A DNA stretch of 64,000 nt from Actinomycetes bacterium (GCA_024639145.1 JAHEIZ010000001.1:98626-162625); one strand, 5' to 3'. Positions 45,640 to 53,761 are shown, counted from the first letter of the stretch. A program made the numbers and translations. Notes: generated by a model from the sequence alone, not told the origin.

Positions 45640-46422
45640 TTAGAACGGTGCCGAGCCGCCGTCGACGTTGTAGGTCGCGCCGGTCATGCCGTTGCCGAGC
45701 GGGCCGGCGAGCAGCAGGGCCATGCCGGCAACCTGCTCAACGGTCTGGAGTTCCTTGGTCAGGCAGTCGTTGGCGAAGTCCTCGAGGAAGGCCTCGTAGG
45801 TGATGCCGGATGCTGCGGCCACCTGAGCGCCGGCATCCTTCATCAGCTCGGTCTCGACCGGGCCGGGGCAGATCGCGTTGCAGGTCACGCCCGTGGTGCC
45901 GTACTCGACGGCGGTGGCCTTGGTGAGGCCGATCATCGCGTGCTTGCCGGCGATGTAGTGGCTGACCGCGACCTTCGAGGCGATCTTGCCCTCGATGGAG
46001 GCGATGTTGATGATGCGGCCGTAGCCCGCGGGAACCATGTACTTCAGCGCACGGCGGGTGCCCCAGAACGCGGTGCTGGCATTCCACTCGAGGCCCTTGA
46101 GCCATGCTTCGTCACTCAGGTCGCCGACGAGCGCCCAGCCATCGGAGCCACCGGCGCAGTTGACCAGGATGTCGATCTTGCCGTACTTCTCGACGGCGAA
46201 GTCGACGAGTGCGTCGACCTGCTCGCGCACGAGGGCGTCGGTCTTCTTGAAGACGGCGCGATCGCCGGCCTTCAGGCGCTCGAGGGCGTAGTCACCCTTC
46301 TTCTCATCGCGGTTGCCGATCACGACTGAGGCACCCTCGGCAATGAATGCCTGTGCGATGCCGAAGCCGATGCCGGTGCTGCCGGCGGTGATAACCGCTA
46401 CGCGGCCGTCGAGACTGCCCAT
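45640..46422 (-). CDS. Short-chain dehydrogenase/reductase
   Basis: A 260-residue SDR: ITAGSTGIGFGIA at residues 11-23, NCAGGSDGW near 88, and the active pair in YIAGKHAMIG near 157. The end ATYNVDGGSAPF is typical of fabG-like enzymes. AGGAG lies six bases before ATG 46422. Its promoter has TTGACT and TGAGAT 17 bp apart with a near-perfect palindrome between them, so it is probably under its own repressor. Confidence 0.88.
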   Translation of the reverse strand: MGSLDGRVAVITAGSTGIGFGIAQAFIAEGASVVIGNRDEKKGDYALERLKAGDRAVFKKTDALVREQVDALVDFAVEKYGKIDILVNCAGGSDGWALVGDLSDEAWLKGLEWNASTAFWGTRRALKYMVPAGYGRIINIASIEGKIASKVAVSHYIAGKHAMIGLTKATAVEYGTTGVTCNAICPGPVETELMKDAGAQVAAASGITYEAFLEDFANDCLTKELQTVEQVAGMALLLAGPLGNGMTGATYNVDGGSAPF

Positions 46423-46479
46423 GTGAACTCCTGGTGATCAAGGCAGGCCCGATCTGGGCCGCCAACGTGTCGTGCGGTC

Positions 46480-46508
46480 ATCTCACACCAGTTACTGGAG
46501 TGAGTCAA
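46480..46508 (-). promoter_or_regulatory. Promoter with embedded palindromic operator
   Basis: Minus strand: -35 TTGACT (46508-46503), 17-bp spacer, -10 TGAGAT (46485-46480). Arms TCACACCAGT and ACTGGAGTGA (46483-46503, one mismatch pair) fill the spacer. Confidence 0.5.
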
Positions 46509-46549
46509 TGGAAACTGGAAAGTTGGTCGTCCTGCAATTGCCCCGACGG

Positions 46550-47821
46550 TCAGTCCTGGAGCACCACGGGGAGCTTGACCTTCGAGGCATCGCCATAGAC
46601 GGCCTCAGCACCCTCCTTGGCCAGGCGGTTGATCGTCCGGTGCACGTACTGCACGCCAGGCTCATTGCGGCCGAAGATCTGGGTCTTGTCGGTGGTGACC
46701 GCCACGCCCTTCTGCACGCCGTAGCCAGTGATGTAGTCCTCGCCATAGGTGACGTCGTAGAACCAGTCGCGCATGACCTCGAGCTCGTGACGCCCCGCTT
46801 CGTCCTCAGGGATAGGCGTGCGCACCAGGATGCGCTGCTCGGTCATCGACTCGTTTACGTTGGTGGTCGGAAGCGGGAAGCCGATAGCCATGCGCTGGCG
46901 CCAACCGCCGGCGATCGAGAAGCCCGGGAACAGCCAGTTGATCGTGCCGACATTCGCCGTGGGATCCCAGGTGTCCTCGGGATCATCGAGGTGGTTCTCG
47001 ATCTCGCGCAAGGCGAAGGACACGCGCTCATGCGGGCCGAAGCCGTCGAAGATCGCGGTATTCGACAGGTTGGTCTTGAAGACAGTGTTCGCGTGCAGTG
47101 ATGCGAAGTGGTAACCCTCGAGATAGCCCTCGATCGCGACCTTCCAGTTCGGGCCAGGCATCATGCGCGAGCTGAACAGGTGGCACTCGGCAAGCTTGAG
47201 GCTCTCGAGCACGGGAGCGAAGTCGCCGAGCCAGGAGTCGATGTCGATCTCGAGCCCGGGAGTGAGGCAGACGAAGACCACACCGTGCTTCTCGACCACC
47301 GGCAGGGTGATGAGGTTGCGCTCGGACTTATCAAAGTCACCGAAGGTGCTCTCGCCATAAATGCCCTTGAGCTCGCCATCCATGCCGTACGACCATGCGT
47401 GGTACTGGCAGGTCAGTGCACGTGACTCACCATGCCCGGCCTGACAGATCAGTGCGCCGCGGTGACGGCACACATTCAGCATCGCGTGCACCTCACCCTT
47501 GGAATCACGCGTGATGACGACGGGAACGCCAACGACCTCGATGGCCTTGTATGAGTTCTTGTTCGGCAACTCGCAGGAAAGTGCCAGGGGCAGCGGAATG
47601 CGCTTGAAGATGAGCTCGATCTCGTTCTTGAAGATCTCCTCATCGAGGTAGTTCGCCGCTGGTTCGAGGTACGGGGCCTCTGCCTGATCTGTGGTCTTGT
47701 TCTTGGTGTGTGCGACCAGGCGGCGCATCATCGAGATGGCCTCATCGCGAGCGGCTCCATTGAGAATGTCGCTGGGCAGATAGGCCGGGATGACGGCTTC
47801 GGTCTGGGCGGTCTCGCTCAC
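46550..47821 (-). CDS. Rieske non-heme iron oxygenase, alpha subunit (B)
   Basis: A 423-residue oxygenase closely related to the next gene (47925-49202). Rieske motif CRH...CQYH near residues 117-139 (17 between), iron site GYLEGYHFASLH near 225 with Glu in the bridging position. The start GTG 47821 follows AGGAG. A GTCTAGAC operator is 38-53 bp upstream, next to a TACGCT -10 candidate. Tandem duplication with gene C suggests related substrates or two oxidation steps. The product of the reaction is unknown. Confidence 0.87.
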   Translation of the reverse strand: MSETAQTEAVIPAYLPSDILNGAARDEAISMMRRLVAHTKNKTTDQAEAPYLEPAANYLDEEIFKNEIELIFKRIPLPLALSCELPNKNSYKAIEVVGVPVVITRDSKGEVHAMLNVCRHRGALICQAGHGESRALTCQYHAWSYGMDGELKGIYGESTFGDFDKSERNLITLPVVEKHGVVFVCLTPGLEIDIDSWLGDFAPVLESLKLAECHLFSSRMMPGPNWKVAIEGYLEGYHFASLHANTVFKTNLSNTAIFDGFGPHERVSFALREIENHLDDPEDTWDPTANVGTINWLFPGFSIAGGWRQRMAIGFPLPTTNVNESMTEQRILVRTPIPEDEAGRHELEVMRDWFYDVTYGEDYITGYGVQKGVAVTTDKTQIFGRNEPGVQYVHRTINRLAKEGAEAVYGDASKVKLPVVLQD

Positions 47822-47858
47822 GTGAACTCCTAGTCAGGCGGGTTCGCCGAGCGTATCA

Positions 47859-47874
47859 ACTTGTCTAGACGACT
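47859..47874. promoter_or_regulatory. GntR/HutC operator of Rieske gene B
   Basis: ACTTGTCTAGACGACT: perfect GTCTAGAC core, two differences from the 42748 palindrome. Confidence 0.6.
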
Positions 47875-47877
47875 ACC

Positions 47878-47905
47878 AGGCCCCAGGGCGATTGCCTCGG
47901 GGCCT
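47878..47905 (-). terminator. Hairpin after Rieske gene C
   Basis: AGGCCCC (47878-47884) pairs with GGGGCCT (47899-47905), inner GGGC/GCCT pairing; no clear U-run. Confidence 0.4.
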
Positions 47906-47924
47906 CCGAGCCCAGGAGTGGGAC

Positions 47925-49202
47925 TCAGGCCTGTCGAGGCATGCGGTACTCGCGGGTGTCTCCCTCGGCCCGGGCAGCCGCCAGGCCCTCGTCGCACAGT
48001 CGGTTAAGTGAGCCATGCAGATACTGCACGCCGATCTCATTTCGGCCGAAGATCTGGGTATGCCCGCCGGTCGCACGCACGCCCGTCTGCACGCCGTACT
48101 GGGTCAGGTAATCCTCGTTGTAGACGACGTCATAGAACCAGTCACGCATGACCTCAAGCTCGTGCTGCACTTCTTCGTTGATCTCGTGACGCACCACGAT
48201 GCGATGTTCGGTGATCGACTCGTCAACCTTGGTGGTGGGCAGGCACAGCGCGACGGTCATGCGCTGGCGCCAGCCGCCGGCGATTGAGAAGCCGGGGAAG
48301 GTCCAGAAGATCGGGCCGACGTGGTGCGACGGATCCCATGCACTTTCGGGGCCATCGATGACGTCGTCAATCGTGCGGAGGGCGAAGCCGAGGCGCTCAT
48401 GCGGGCCGAAACCGTCGAACACCATCGTGTTGCCGTGATTCACCGTGAACACGGTGTTCGGGTGCGTAGCCGCGAAGTGGTACGCCTCGAGGTAGCCCTC
48501 GATCGTCGCCTTCCAATTCGGGCCGGGCATCTGACGTGAGCTGAACACATGGCACTCGTCGAGCTTGAGAGAGGCGAGTTGCGGACCCCACTCCCCCAGC
48601 CACGAGTCAATGTCGATGGTCAGCCCTGGAGTCAGGCACACCCAGATCACGCCATGCTTCTCGACAACGGGAAGCTGAATCAGACCGCGCTGCGACTTGT
48701 CGAAGTCACCGAAGGTGTTCTCGCCATAAATGCCCCTGAGCTCGCCATCCATGCCGAATGACCAGGCGTGATACGGGCAGGTCAGTGCGCGCGCCTCGCC
48801 GCGACCCTCGCAGAGCAGCGCACCGCGATGGCGGCACACGTTCATCATCGCGTGCGCGACACCCTTGGCATCACGCGTGATCACCACCGGCACTCCCACG
48901 GCCTCGGTCGACTTGAAGGTGTTCTTGCCCACCAGCTCAGCCGAGAGGGCGAGCGGAAGGGGAATGCGCTTGAAGACCAGATTCACCTCGGCGGCAAAGA
49001 CCTCCGGATCAAGGTAATTGTCAATCGGTTCCTCGAGGGTCGAGTCGGCTTGATCGGTGGTCTTGGCCTTTAGGTGGACGGTGAGGCGGCGCATCATGTC
49101 CATCGCCTGCTCGCGAGCCTCGCCATCGAGTACATCGCTGCGCAGCCACTGGGGAACCTCGGGCTCCGCGATCTCGATGTCGTCGGCGATCATCTCGGTC
49201 AT
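47925..49202 (-). CDS. Rieske non-heme iron oxygenase, alpha subunit (C)
   Basis: A 425-residue paralogue of gene B; the two share long identical stretches such as GPHERV/LGFALR, FSIAGGWRQRM and IFGRNE. Rieske motif CRH...CPYH near residues 118-139 (16 between), iron site GYLEAYHFAATH near 226, Glu as bridging residue. ATG 49202 follows AGGAGG. A GTCTAGAT operator lies 32-47 bp upstream. Upstream it borders the region with the DosR-like box and the displaced repeat of the toxin-antitoxin insertion. Confidence 0.87.
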   Translation of the reverse strand: MTEMIADDIEIAEPEVPQWLRSDVLDGEAREQAMDMMRRLTVHLKAKTTDQADSTLEEPIDNYLDPEVFAAEVNLVFKRIPLPLALSAELVGKNTFKSTEAVGVPVVITRDAKGVAHAMMNVCRHRGALLCEGRGEARALTCPYHAWSFGMDGELRGIYGENTFGDFDKSQRGLIQLPVVEKHGVIWVCLTPGLTIDIDSWLGEWGPQLASLKLDECHVFSSRQMPGPNWKATIEGYLEAYHFAATHPNTVFTVNHGNTMVFDGFGPHERLGFALRTIDDVIDGPESAWDPSHHVGPIFWTFPGFSIAGGWRQRMTVALCLPTTKVDESITEHRIVVRHEINEEVQHELEVMRDWFYDVVYNEDYLTQYGVQTGVRATGGHTQIFGRNEIGVQYLHGSLNRLCDEGLAAARAEGDTREYRMPRQA

Positions 49203-49233
49203 GGCGGGCCTCCTGGCGTGACGTGGCGGTCAA

Positions 49234-49249
49234 AGTTGTCTAGATGACT
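49234..49249. promoter_or_regulatory. GntR/HutC operator of Rieske gene C
   Basis: AGTTGTCTAGATGACT: two differences from the 42748 palindrome. Confidence 0.55.
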
Positions 49250-49309
49250 ACTTCGCCACTATCGCAGGAGGCGCCTGGCCCCGAGCCAGCAGAAAGTCGG
49301 GAATCCCAT

Positions 49310-49323
49310 GGGACCAAAGTCCC
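49310..49323. promoter_or_regulatory. DosR-type box
   Basis: GGGACCAAAGTCCC has perfect GGGAC/GTCCC half-sites with N4 spacing; it lies about 108 bp before Rieske gene C and beside the displaced repeat copy. No gene starts to its right on the plus strand. Confidence 0.4.
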
Positions 49324-49333
49324 TCGTCGAGCG

Positions 49334-49405
49334 TTAGCCGATCGGAGGGATGTCGGCTCCGCGATCGCGCTCATGGGTCAGCTCATTGATGTACAGAAGC
49401 ACGAA
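49334..49405 (-). repeat. Displaced copy of the histidine-phosphatase 3' end (direct repeat A)
   Basis: 72 bp matching 50328-50399 with six mismatches. It still reads FVLLYINELTHERDRG...PPIG and a stop on the minus strand, but has no gene body attached. Its end (49405) lies inside the last codons of the HEPN gene. Confidence 0.85.
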
Positions 49406-49715
49406 CCTTCGCCACGAAACTCGGAAGATCGCACACTGCGACCGCGTGGAGGAGATCCAGATCAACAGACCAGTAACCGTGGACGATGCGATTGCGCAAG
49501 CGCACCGGCTGGGCCCAGGGAATCTCGGGGTGGTCTAACCGAAAGGCATCCGGCAGTTGGCTCACCGCTTCACCCACGATCGTGAGATTCCAGAGCAGCG
49601 CATCGCGAGAATCAAGCTGCGATTCGAGTGACTGCGGCGAGTTGGCCTTCGCGATCTCGATGGCTCGATCCGCAGCCATCACGATCTCCTCAAGCAGCAA
49701 GATCTCACGTCGCAT
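49383..49715 (-). CDS. HepT-like HEPN toxin (DUF86 family)
   Basis: A 110-residue HEPN RNase-type toxin. The active motif is RNRIVHGY (Arg74-x4-His79-x-Tyr81), matching the RX4-6HXY pattern in which Tyr is the site AMPylated by the MntA antitoxin. ATG 49715 overlaps the end of the MNT gene by 11 bp. The last seven or so codons (RASVHQ) are read, in a different frame, from the displaced phosphatase repeat, so its C-terminus was formed at the insertion junction. Expected effect: RNA cleavage when not neutralised. Confidence 0.8.
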   Translation of the reverse strand: MRREILLLEEIVMAADRAIEIAKANSPQSLESQLDSRDALLWNLTIVGEAVSQLPDAFRLDHPEIPWAQPVRLRNRIVHGYWSVDLDLLHAVAVCDLPSFVAKVRASVHQ

Positions 49716-50232
49716 AGACGATCCGTGCTTGTCTGAGAACATCATCGCGCATTCGCGGATGAAGTGACTTCTTGCTCACGAGATCAACCGGCCGCCCGAA
49801 TAGTTTCTCGAGTTCGTCGGAGAGATCATTGATCGCCCAGCCGAGTTGAGCACCGTCGGAAAGGGTGTAAAGCAGATCGATGTCACTGCCTTCGCCGGCA
49901 GCGCCATACGCCACCGACCCGAAGACGGAAAGCTCGGCGATTCCATAACGACGACAGGCGTCCTCAAGCCCGCTGAGGTCCACCGGCACGAGGGTGTCGG
50001 ATGTGGTGGAAACTCCGGACTCAGCGCGAAGCGTCACGCCTGTCAGGCGCAAGAATTCAAAGACGCGAGTGAGGGCGCGAGACTCCTTGCCGGACTCCAA
50101 CTCGGAGACGTAGGCCTGGGTGATGCCGAGTTCGCGGGCGACCTGTTCTTGCGTGAATCCTGCGCTGATGCGAGCCAGTTTCAAGAGGTCACCGAGCGAC
50201 GTCGGATCCGTGGCGAGGCCGAGGGTTGCCAT
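49705..50232 (-). CDS. XRE-type HTH fused to an MNT nucleotidyltransferase antitoxin
   Basis: A 175-residue protein in two parts. Residues about 13-65 are an XRE/Cro HTH (FTQEQVARELGITQAYVSELESGKE); residues about 90-175 are a minimal nucleotidyltransferase with GSVAYGAAGEGSDIDL (GSX10DXD, Gly105 to Asp119). MntA-type proteins silence HepT by adding AMP to its Tyr; the HTH makes this one a likely autorepressor too. A 12-bp palindrome lies 20 bp upstream in an AT-rich patch. Same strand as and overlapping the HEPN gene. Confidence 0.82.
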   Translation of the reverse strand: MATLGLATDPTSLGDLLKLARISAGFTQEQVARELGITQAYVSELESGKESRALTRVFEFLRLTGVTLRAESGVSTTSDTLVPVDLSGLEDACRRYGIAELSVFGSVAYGAAGEGSDIDLLYTLSDGAQLGWAINDLSDELEKLFGRPVDLVSKKSLHPRMRDDVLRQARIVYAT

Positions 50233-50252
50233 GCCCTGATCGTATTATCTTA

Positions 50253-50264
50253 TTATTCGAATAA
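50253..50264. promoter_or_regulatory. Candidate operator of the toxin-antitoxin pair
   Basis: TTATTCGAATAA, perfect 12-bp palindrome in an AT-rich stretch just upstream of the XRE-MNT start. Confidence 0.45.
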
Positions 50265-50327
50265 CTAGCCCTGAGTGGCACAAATATCTGAATTTCCGTA
50301 TCCGGTAATTCCGCTGAATGTGAGCAC

Positions 50328-50399
50328 CTAACCGATCGGAAGGATGTCGGCTCCGCGATCGCGCTCATGGGTCAGCTCATTGATGCAGAGCAGCACGAA
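50328..50399 (-). repeat. Direct repeat B (3' end of the histidine phosphatase gene)
   Basis: 72 bp matching 49334-49405 (66 of 72 identical), 994 bp away in the same orientation, so the two copies bracket the HEPN/MNT pair. Confidence 0.85.
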
Positions 50400-50969
50400 G
50401 CGGCCGTCGGGCCAGACCTGCACGCGGGAGATCGAGGCGTAGCCCGGGTTGAAGAAGAACTTGTGCGGGCTCTCGAGCACGTAGGCCAGGAAGGAATTGG
50501 TCGCTCCCCCATGGCTGGCCGCGACGACCTTCTGGCCTTGATGCGCCAGGCCAATCTCGCGCATGACGGTGACCATGTTCTCGCGCAGCTCGGCATCGTT
50601 GTGGACGGGCATGAAGCCCTCCTCGAACCTGCCCTCGAGGAACGCCTTGGTGCGTGAATTATCGACCATGCCCTCGGTGCCGGTGTAGGCAGTGGCGCCT
50701 GACACCCATTCGCGCAGGCGTTCGTCGATGGTGATGTCGAGTCCGCGGTCAGCAGCGAGAGGCTCAACCGTCTGCACCGCACGAATGAGATGACTCGAGT
50801 AGATCGCGTCGATACTCTCGCCGCGAAGATGTGCGACCAGGCTTTGCGACTGGTCGCGGCCTTCAACGCCGAGACCGGGATTCATGGTGCCGTCTGGCTG
50901 CGGCACGCCATGCCGCACGAGAAGAATCTCGCACGGCTCCGCGATACCGAGCTCGTGCTCAGTCGTCAT
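50328..50969 (-). CDS. Histidine phosphatase family protein
   Basis: A 213-residue phosphoglycerate-mutase-like phosphatase: LLVRHGVPQ near residue 14 (phosphohistidine), YSSHLIRAVQT near 57, and the second catalytic His in VVAASHGGATNSF near 158. The start is ATG 50969; a longer frame to 51011 would overlap the aldehyde dehydrogenase. Ten bases after that gene, as the last member of the operator-controlled SnoaL-PTP-ALDH operon. Substrate unknown. Its 3' 72 bp are duplicated downstream. Confidence 0.83.
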   Translation of the reverse strand: MTTEHELGIAEPCEILLVRHGVPQPDGTMNPGLGVEGRDQSQSLVAHLRGESIDAIYSSHLIRAVQTVEPLAADRGLDITIDERLREWVSGATAYTGTEGMVDNSRTKAFLEGRFEEGFMPVHNDAELRENMVTVMREIGLAHQGQKVVAASHGGATNSFLAYVLESPHKFFFNPGYASISRVQVWPDGRFVLLCINELTHERDRGADILPIG

Positions 50970-50979
50970 GAGTGCGCGA

Positions 50980-52434
50980 TCAGACCGTGGTACCGAAATT
51001 ACCGAGTTCATCGGCCGAGGGGAACTGCAGGCTCTGCAGTTCGAAGTACTCCATCAGGCCGTGATGGCCGAGCTCGCGTCCGATGCCGGAGGTCTTGTAG
51101 CCACCGAACGGCGCCTTCGCGTTGAAGCGACCGCCGTTGATCGCGACCTGGCCGGTGCGCAGGCGCTTGGCGATACGCACCGCCTCAGGAATATCAGCGG
51201 CGAACACTGCGCCTGACAGGCCAAACTCGCTGTCATTGGCGATTGCGATGCCCTCCTCGAGGGTGTCGTACCCGACGATGACGAGTACCGGACCGAAGAT
51301 CTCCTCCTGCACGACGCGCGCCTTGGGAGACAGGCGGCTGAACACGGTGGGCTTGACGAAATAACCGCGATCGAGACCATCGACAGCACCGGGGCCGCCG
51401 GCGATCAGCGTGCCCTCGGTCATGCCAATGTCGATGTAGTTCTTCACCGTCGTGAACTGACCAGCCGAGGCCACGGGGCCCAGAGTGACCGACGGGTCAA
51501 GCGGATTGCCGATGACGAAGGCGTTGACCATCGCCGCCACCCGCTGCTCGACCTCATCGATGATCGCGTTCGGCACGATCAGGCGGGTCGTGGCCGAGCA
51601 GGTCTGGCCGTTGTTGACGAAGGAACCGCGCACGGCATTCGGAATCGCCTCATCAAGGTCAGCGCCGGGAGCCAGCAGAAATGCTGACTTGCCACCGAGT
51701 TCGAGCGCGACCTTCTTGACCGTGGGAGCAGCGGCCTGAGAGACGCGCACGCCGGCACCGGTCGAGCCGGTGATGCTCACCATGTCGATCTCCTTGTGAG
51801 ACGACAGCAATTCGCCGACGAGCGCACCGCGCCCGGAGACCAGGTTGAAGACACCCGATGGCAGGCCGAGCTCGTGCACGAGATCGGCAAGCACGAACGT
51901 CGCGAGCGGGGCGACGGAACTGGGCTTCACGATTACGGTGCAGCCGGCGGCCAGCGCCGGGCCGACCTTCGCCGCAAGCTGGTACAGCGGGTAGTTCCAC
52001 GGAGTGATCGCACCGACAACACCGGCGGCAGCACGGATGACCATCGAGTTGCCGATGCGCTCTTCTGCCGGCATCTCACGCGCAGCCTCGGCCATGGTTT
52101 CGAAAACAGAAGCTGCGAGACCGACCTGCACGCGCTCAGCGATCGCAATCGGTGAGCCGACTTCCTGGGCCATGATCTTCGCGAGCTTGGCCTCATTCGC
52201 ACGCAGGCCGTCGGCCAGCGCCTGCACGACATCGGCGCGCTCATTGATAGGGGTCTCGGACCAGCCGTCGAAGGCGCGACGAGCGGCGAGGATCGCGCGC
52301 TCGGCATCAGCCGCATCGCCCGCGGGAACAGTGCCGATGATCTCCTCGGTTGCTGCCTCGTCGACCTCGATGACCTCGCCGGTTGCCGGCTTGATCCACT
52401 CGCCGTCGATATACAGGGCGTCGCGGTTGATCAT
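50980..52434 (-). CDS. Aldehyde dehydrogenase (NAD(P)+)
   Basis: A 484-residue ALDH oxidising an aldehyde to the acid. Conserved: ITPWNYPLYQ near residue 145, NAD site SITGSTGAG near 220, catalytic Glu in LELGGKSAF near 244 and Cys in NNGQTCSATTRL near 278. This form resembles the actinobacterial ALDHs of steroid and terpenoid clusters. Lies 55 bp after the PTP-like gene in the operon that starts at 53754. Confidence 0.92.
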   Translation of the reverse strand: MINRDALYIDGEWIKPATGEVIEVDEAATEEIIGTVPAGDAADAERAILAARRAFDGWSETPINERADVVQALADGLRANEAKLAKIMAQEVGSPIAIAERVQVGLAASVFETMAEAAREMPAEERIGNSMVIRAAAGVVGAITPWNYPLYQLAAKVGPALAAGCTVIVKPSSVAPLATFVLADLVHELGLPSGVFNLVSGRGALVGELLSSHKEIDMVSITGSTGAGVRVSQAAAPTVKKVALELGGKSAFLLAPGADLDEAIPNAVRGSFVNNGQTCSATTRLIVPNAIIDEVEQRVAAMVNAFVIGNPLDPSVTLGPVASAGQFTTVKNYIDIGMTEGTLIAGGPGAVDGLDRGYFVKPTVFSRLSPKARVVQEEIFGPVLVIVGYDTLEEGIAIANDSEFGLSGAVFAADIPEAVRIAKRLRTGQVAINGGRFNAKAPFGGYKTSGIGRELGHHGLMEYFELQSLQFPSADELGNFGTTV

Positions 52435-52489
52435 GGTTCCTCCAGTGCCTTCGTCTTCACTTCGAATAGGTCGTGCGGTGGTACAGGTG

Positions 52490-53218
52490 CTAGTCGAGCA
52501 GTCGTTCCCTCAATGCTTCCACCGTGGCGGCGGGAACGTCGAGCTGGGCTACGTAGCCATCGAGGCCGCCGAACTTCGTGTCGACCTCAGCGAGGAACAG
52601 TTCAATGGCGCTGCGCGGAACTCGCAGGAGCTCCTCGCGCTGGTTCATCATCGGGTGATCCTCGATGTTCTCGCGCCCCTTGAGGTACTCCACAAGTGCG
52701 ACAACTTCATCGCCGCTGAGCGTGAAGTCATCGGCAATATCGCTCTCGCTCACGCCGAGCAGGTCGAGGACGATCGCGGCCACGACCCCGGTGCGATCCT
52801 TGCCGGCCATGCAGAAGAACACGGCGGGGTACGAGTCGCCGAAGGCCAAAGTGTCGAGGATGGCGCGAATCGCATCGCCGCCGAGCTCGAGCATCTCGTG
52901 ATAGACCGCGACCAGGTATTGATCAGCCGGCAGCTTGCGGGCTTCCTCATCGGACTTCCAGTGGTCGGGAAGTATCGGCGCGTGCAGGTAGTCGGTAATG
53001 AACTCGGGCAGCGGGAACGCCTCGCGCTCACGGTCGTAGCGAAGATCGATCACGCACTTGGCGTCGAAGTCACCCCAGGCCTGCTCGTCGTCGAGACGAT
53101 GAAGGCTGGAGGCGCGAAAGAGCATGCCGGTCTTCACCATGCGGCCATCCAGGCCGGGGAAGCCGCCGAGATCGCGCATGTTGTAGATGCCGCCGAGCTC
53201 GACACTGCGATCGATCAC
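52490..53218 (-). CDS. Tyrosine-phosphatase-fold protein (Y_phosphatase3 type)
   Basis: A 242-residue PTP/DSP-like phosphatase. The P-loop is FFCMAGKDRTGVVAAI near residue 110 (C-x5-R) and the N-terminus GGIYNMRDLGGFPG is typical of the family that includes lipid/protein phosphatases such as PtpB. GTG 53218 overlaps the upstream stop (GTGA). Its place in an oxygenase/ALDH operon suggests a small-molecule or coenzyme phosphate substrate, but that is inference. Confidence 0.83.
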   Translation of the reverse strand: MIDRSVELGGIYNMRDLGGFPGLDGRMVKTGMLFRASSLHRLDDEQAWGDFDAKCVIDLRYDREREAFPLPEFITDYLHAPILPDHWKSDEEARKLPADQYLVAVYHEMLELGGDAIRAILDTLAFGDSYPAVFFCMAGKDRTGVVAAIVLDLLGVSESDIADDFTLSGDEVVALVEYLKGRENIEDHPMMNQREELLRVPRSAIELFLAEVDTKFGGLDGYVAQLDVPAATVEALRERLLD

Positions 53219-53754
53219 GGAAGCTCCACGTAGCCGGGGTACTGCTGGGTCTTGTCGGGCAGCTCGGCATTTGCCGGCGGGCGATTCGGCCAGATCTTCC
53301 GCTGCTCGAAACCGGCACGACCAGCGTTGAAATCCTCGGCAGTCATCCCGTACACCGAGAGCACGTGACGCTTCGCGAATCGCCAGATGCCATCTTCCTT
53401 GCGGTAGTCGTCCTGGTAGCGGATGTTCGTGACGATCGTGTGCTGCTCGTTGGCGAGCTCCGCGTAGCCGAGCACCGTGCCTCGCGCGTGCTCGTCGTCA
53501 ATGAAGAAGATCGCACTGCCATGCGGATCATGCAGGGTCATGCCGAAGGGCGCGTGCTTGGCCCGGAAGTTGTCGACAATCGCCTGGCGCCCTGCCGTGG
53601 TGCTGTTGGGCGAGGCGAACACACCGTCATCAGTGAAGAGCTGGCCCACCTCATCGAAAAGCATGTCGTCGAGCAGCACTGCGTAGCGCACGATCAGGTC
53701 GTTGATGGCGAAGCGATCCTCGAGACGCTGCACGCGGTTTTCCAGGGAGGTCAC
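53215..53754 (-). CDS. SnoaL-like (NTF2-fold) protein
   Basis: A 179-residue SnoaL_4 protein: FAINDLIVRYAVLLDDMLFDEVGQLFTDDGVF near the N-terminus and VTNIRYQDDYRKEDGIWRFAKRHVL near 110. GTG 53754 is seven bases after a TAGTGT box, so probably leaderless. It is the first gene of the SnoaL-PTP-ALDH-histidine-phosphatase operon, divergent from gntR with the operator in between. Confidence 0.78.
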   Translation of the reverse strand: MTSLENRVQRLEDRFAINDLIVRYAVLLDDMLFDEVGQLFTDDGVFASPNSTTAGRQAIVDNFRAKHAPFGMTLHDPHGSAIFFIDDEHARGTVLGYAELANEQHTIVTNIRYQDDYRKEDGIWRFAKRHVLSVYGMTAEDFNAGRAGFEQRKIWPNRPPANAELPDKTQQYPGYVELP

Positions 53755-53761
53755 GTGGGGA

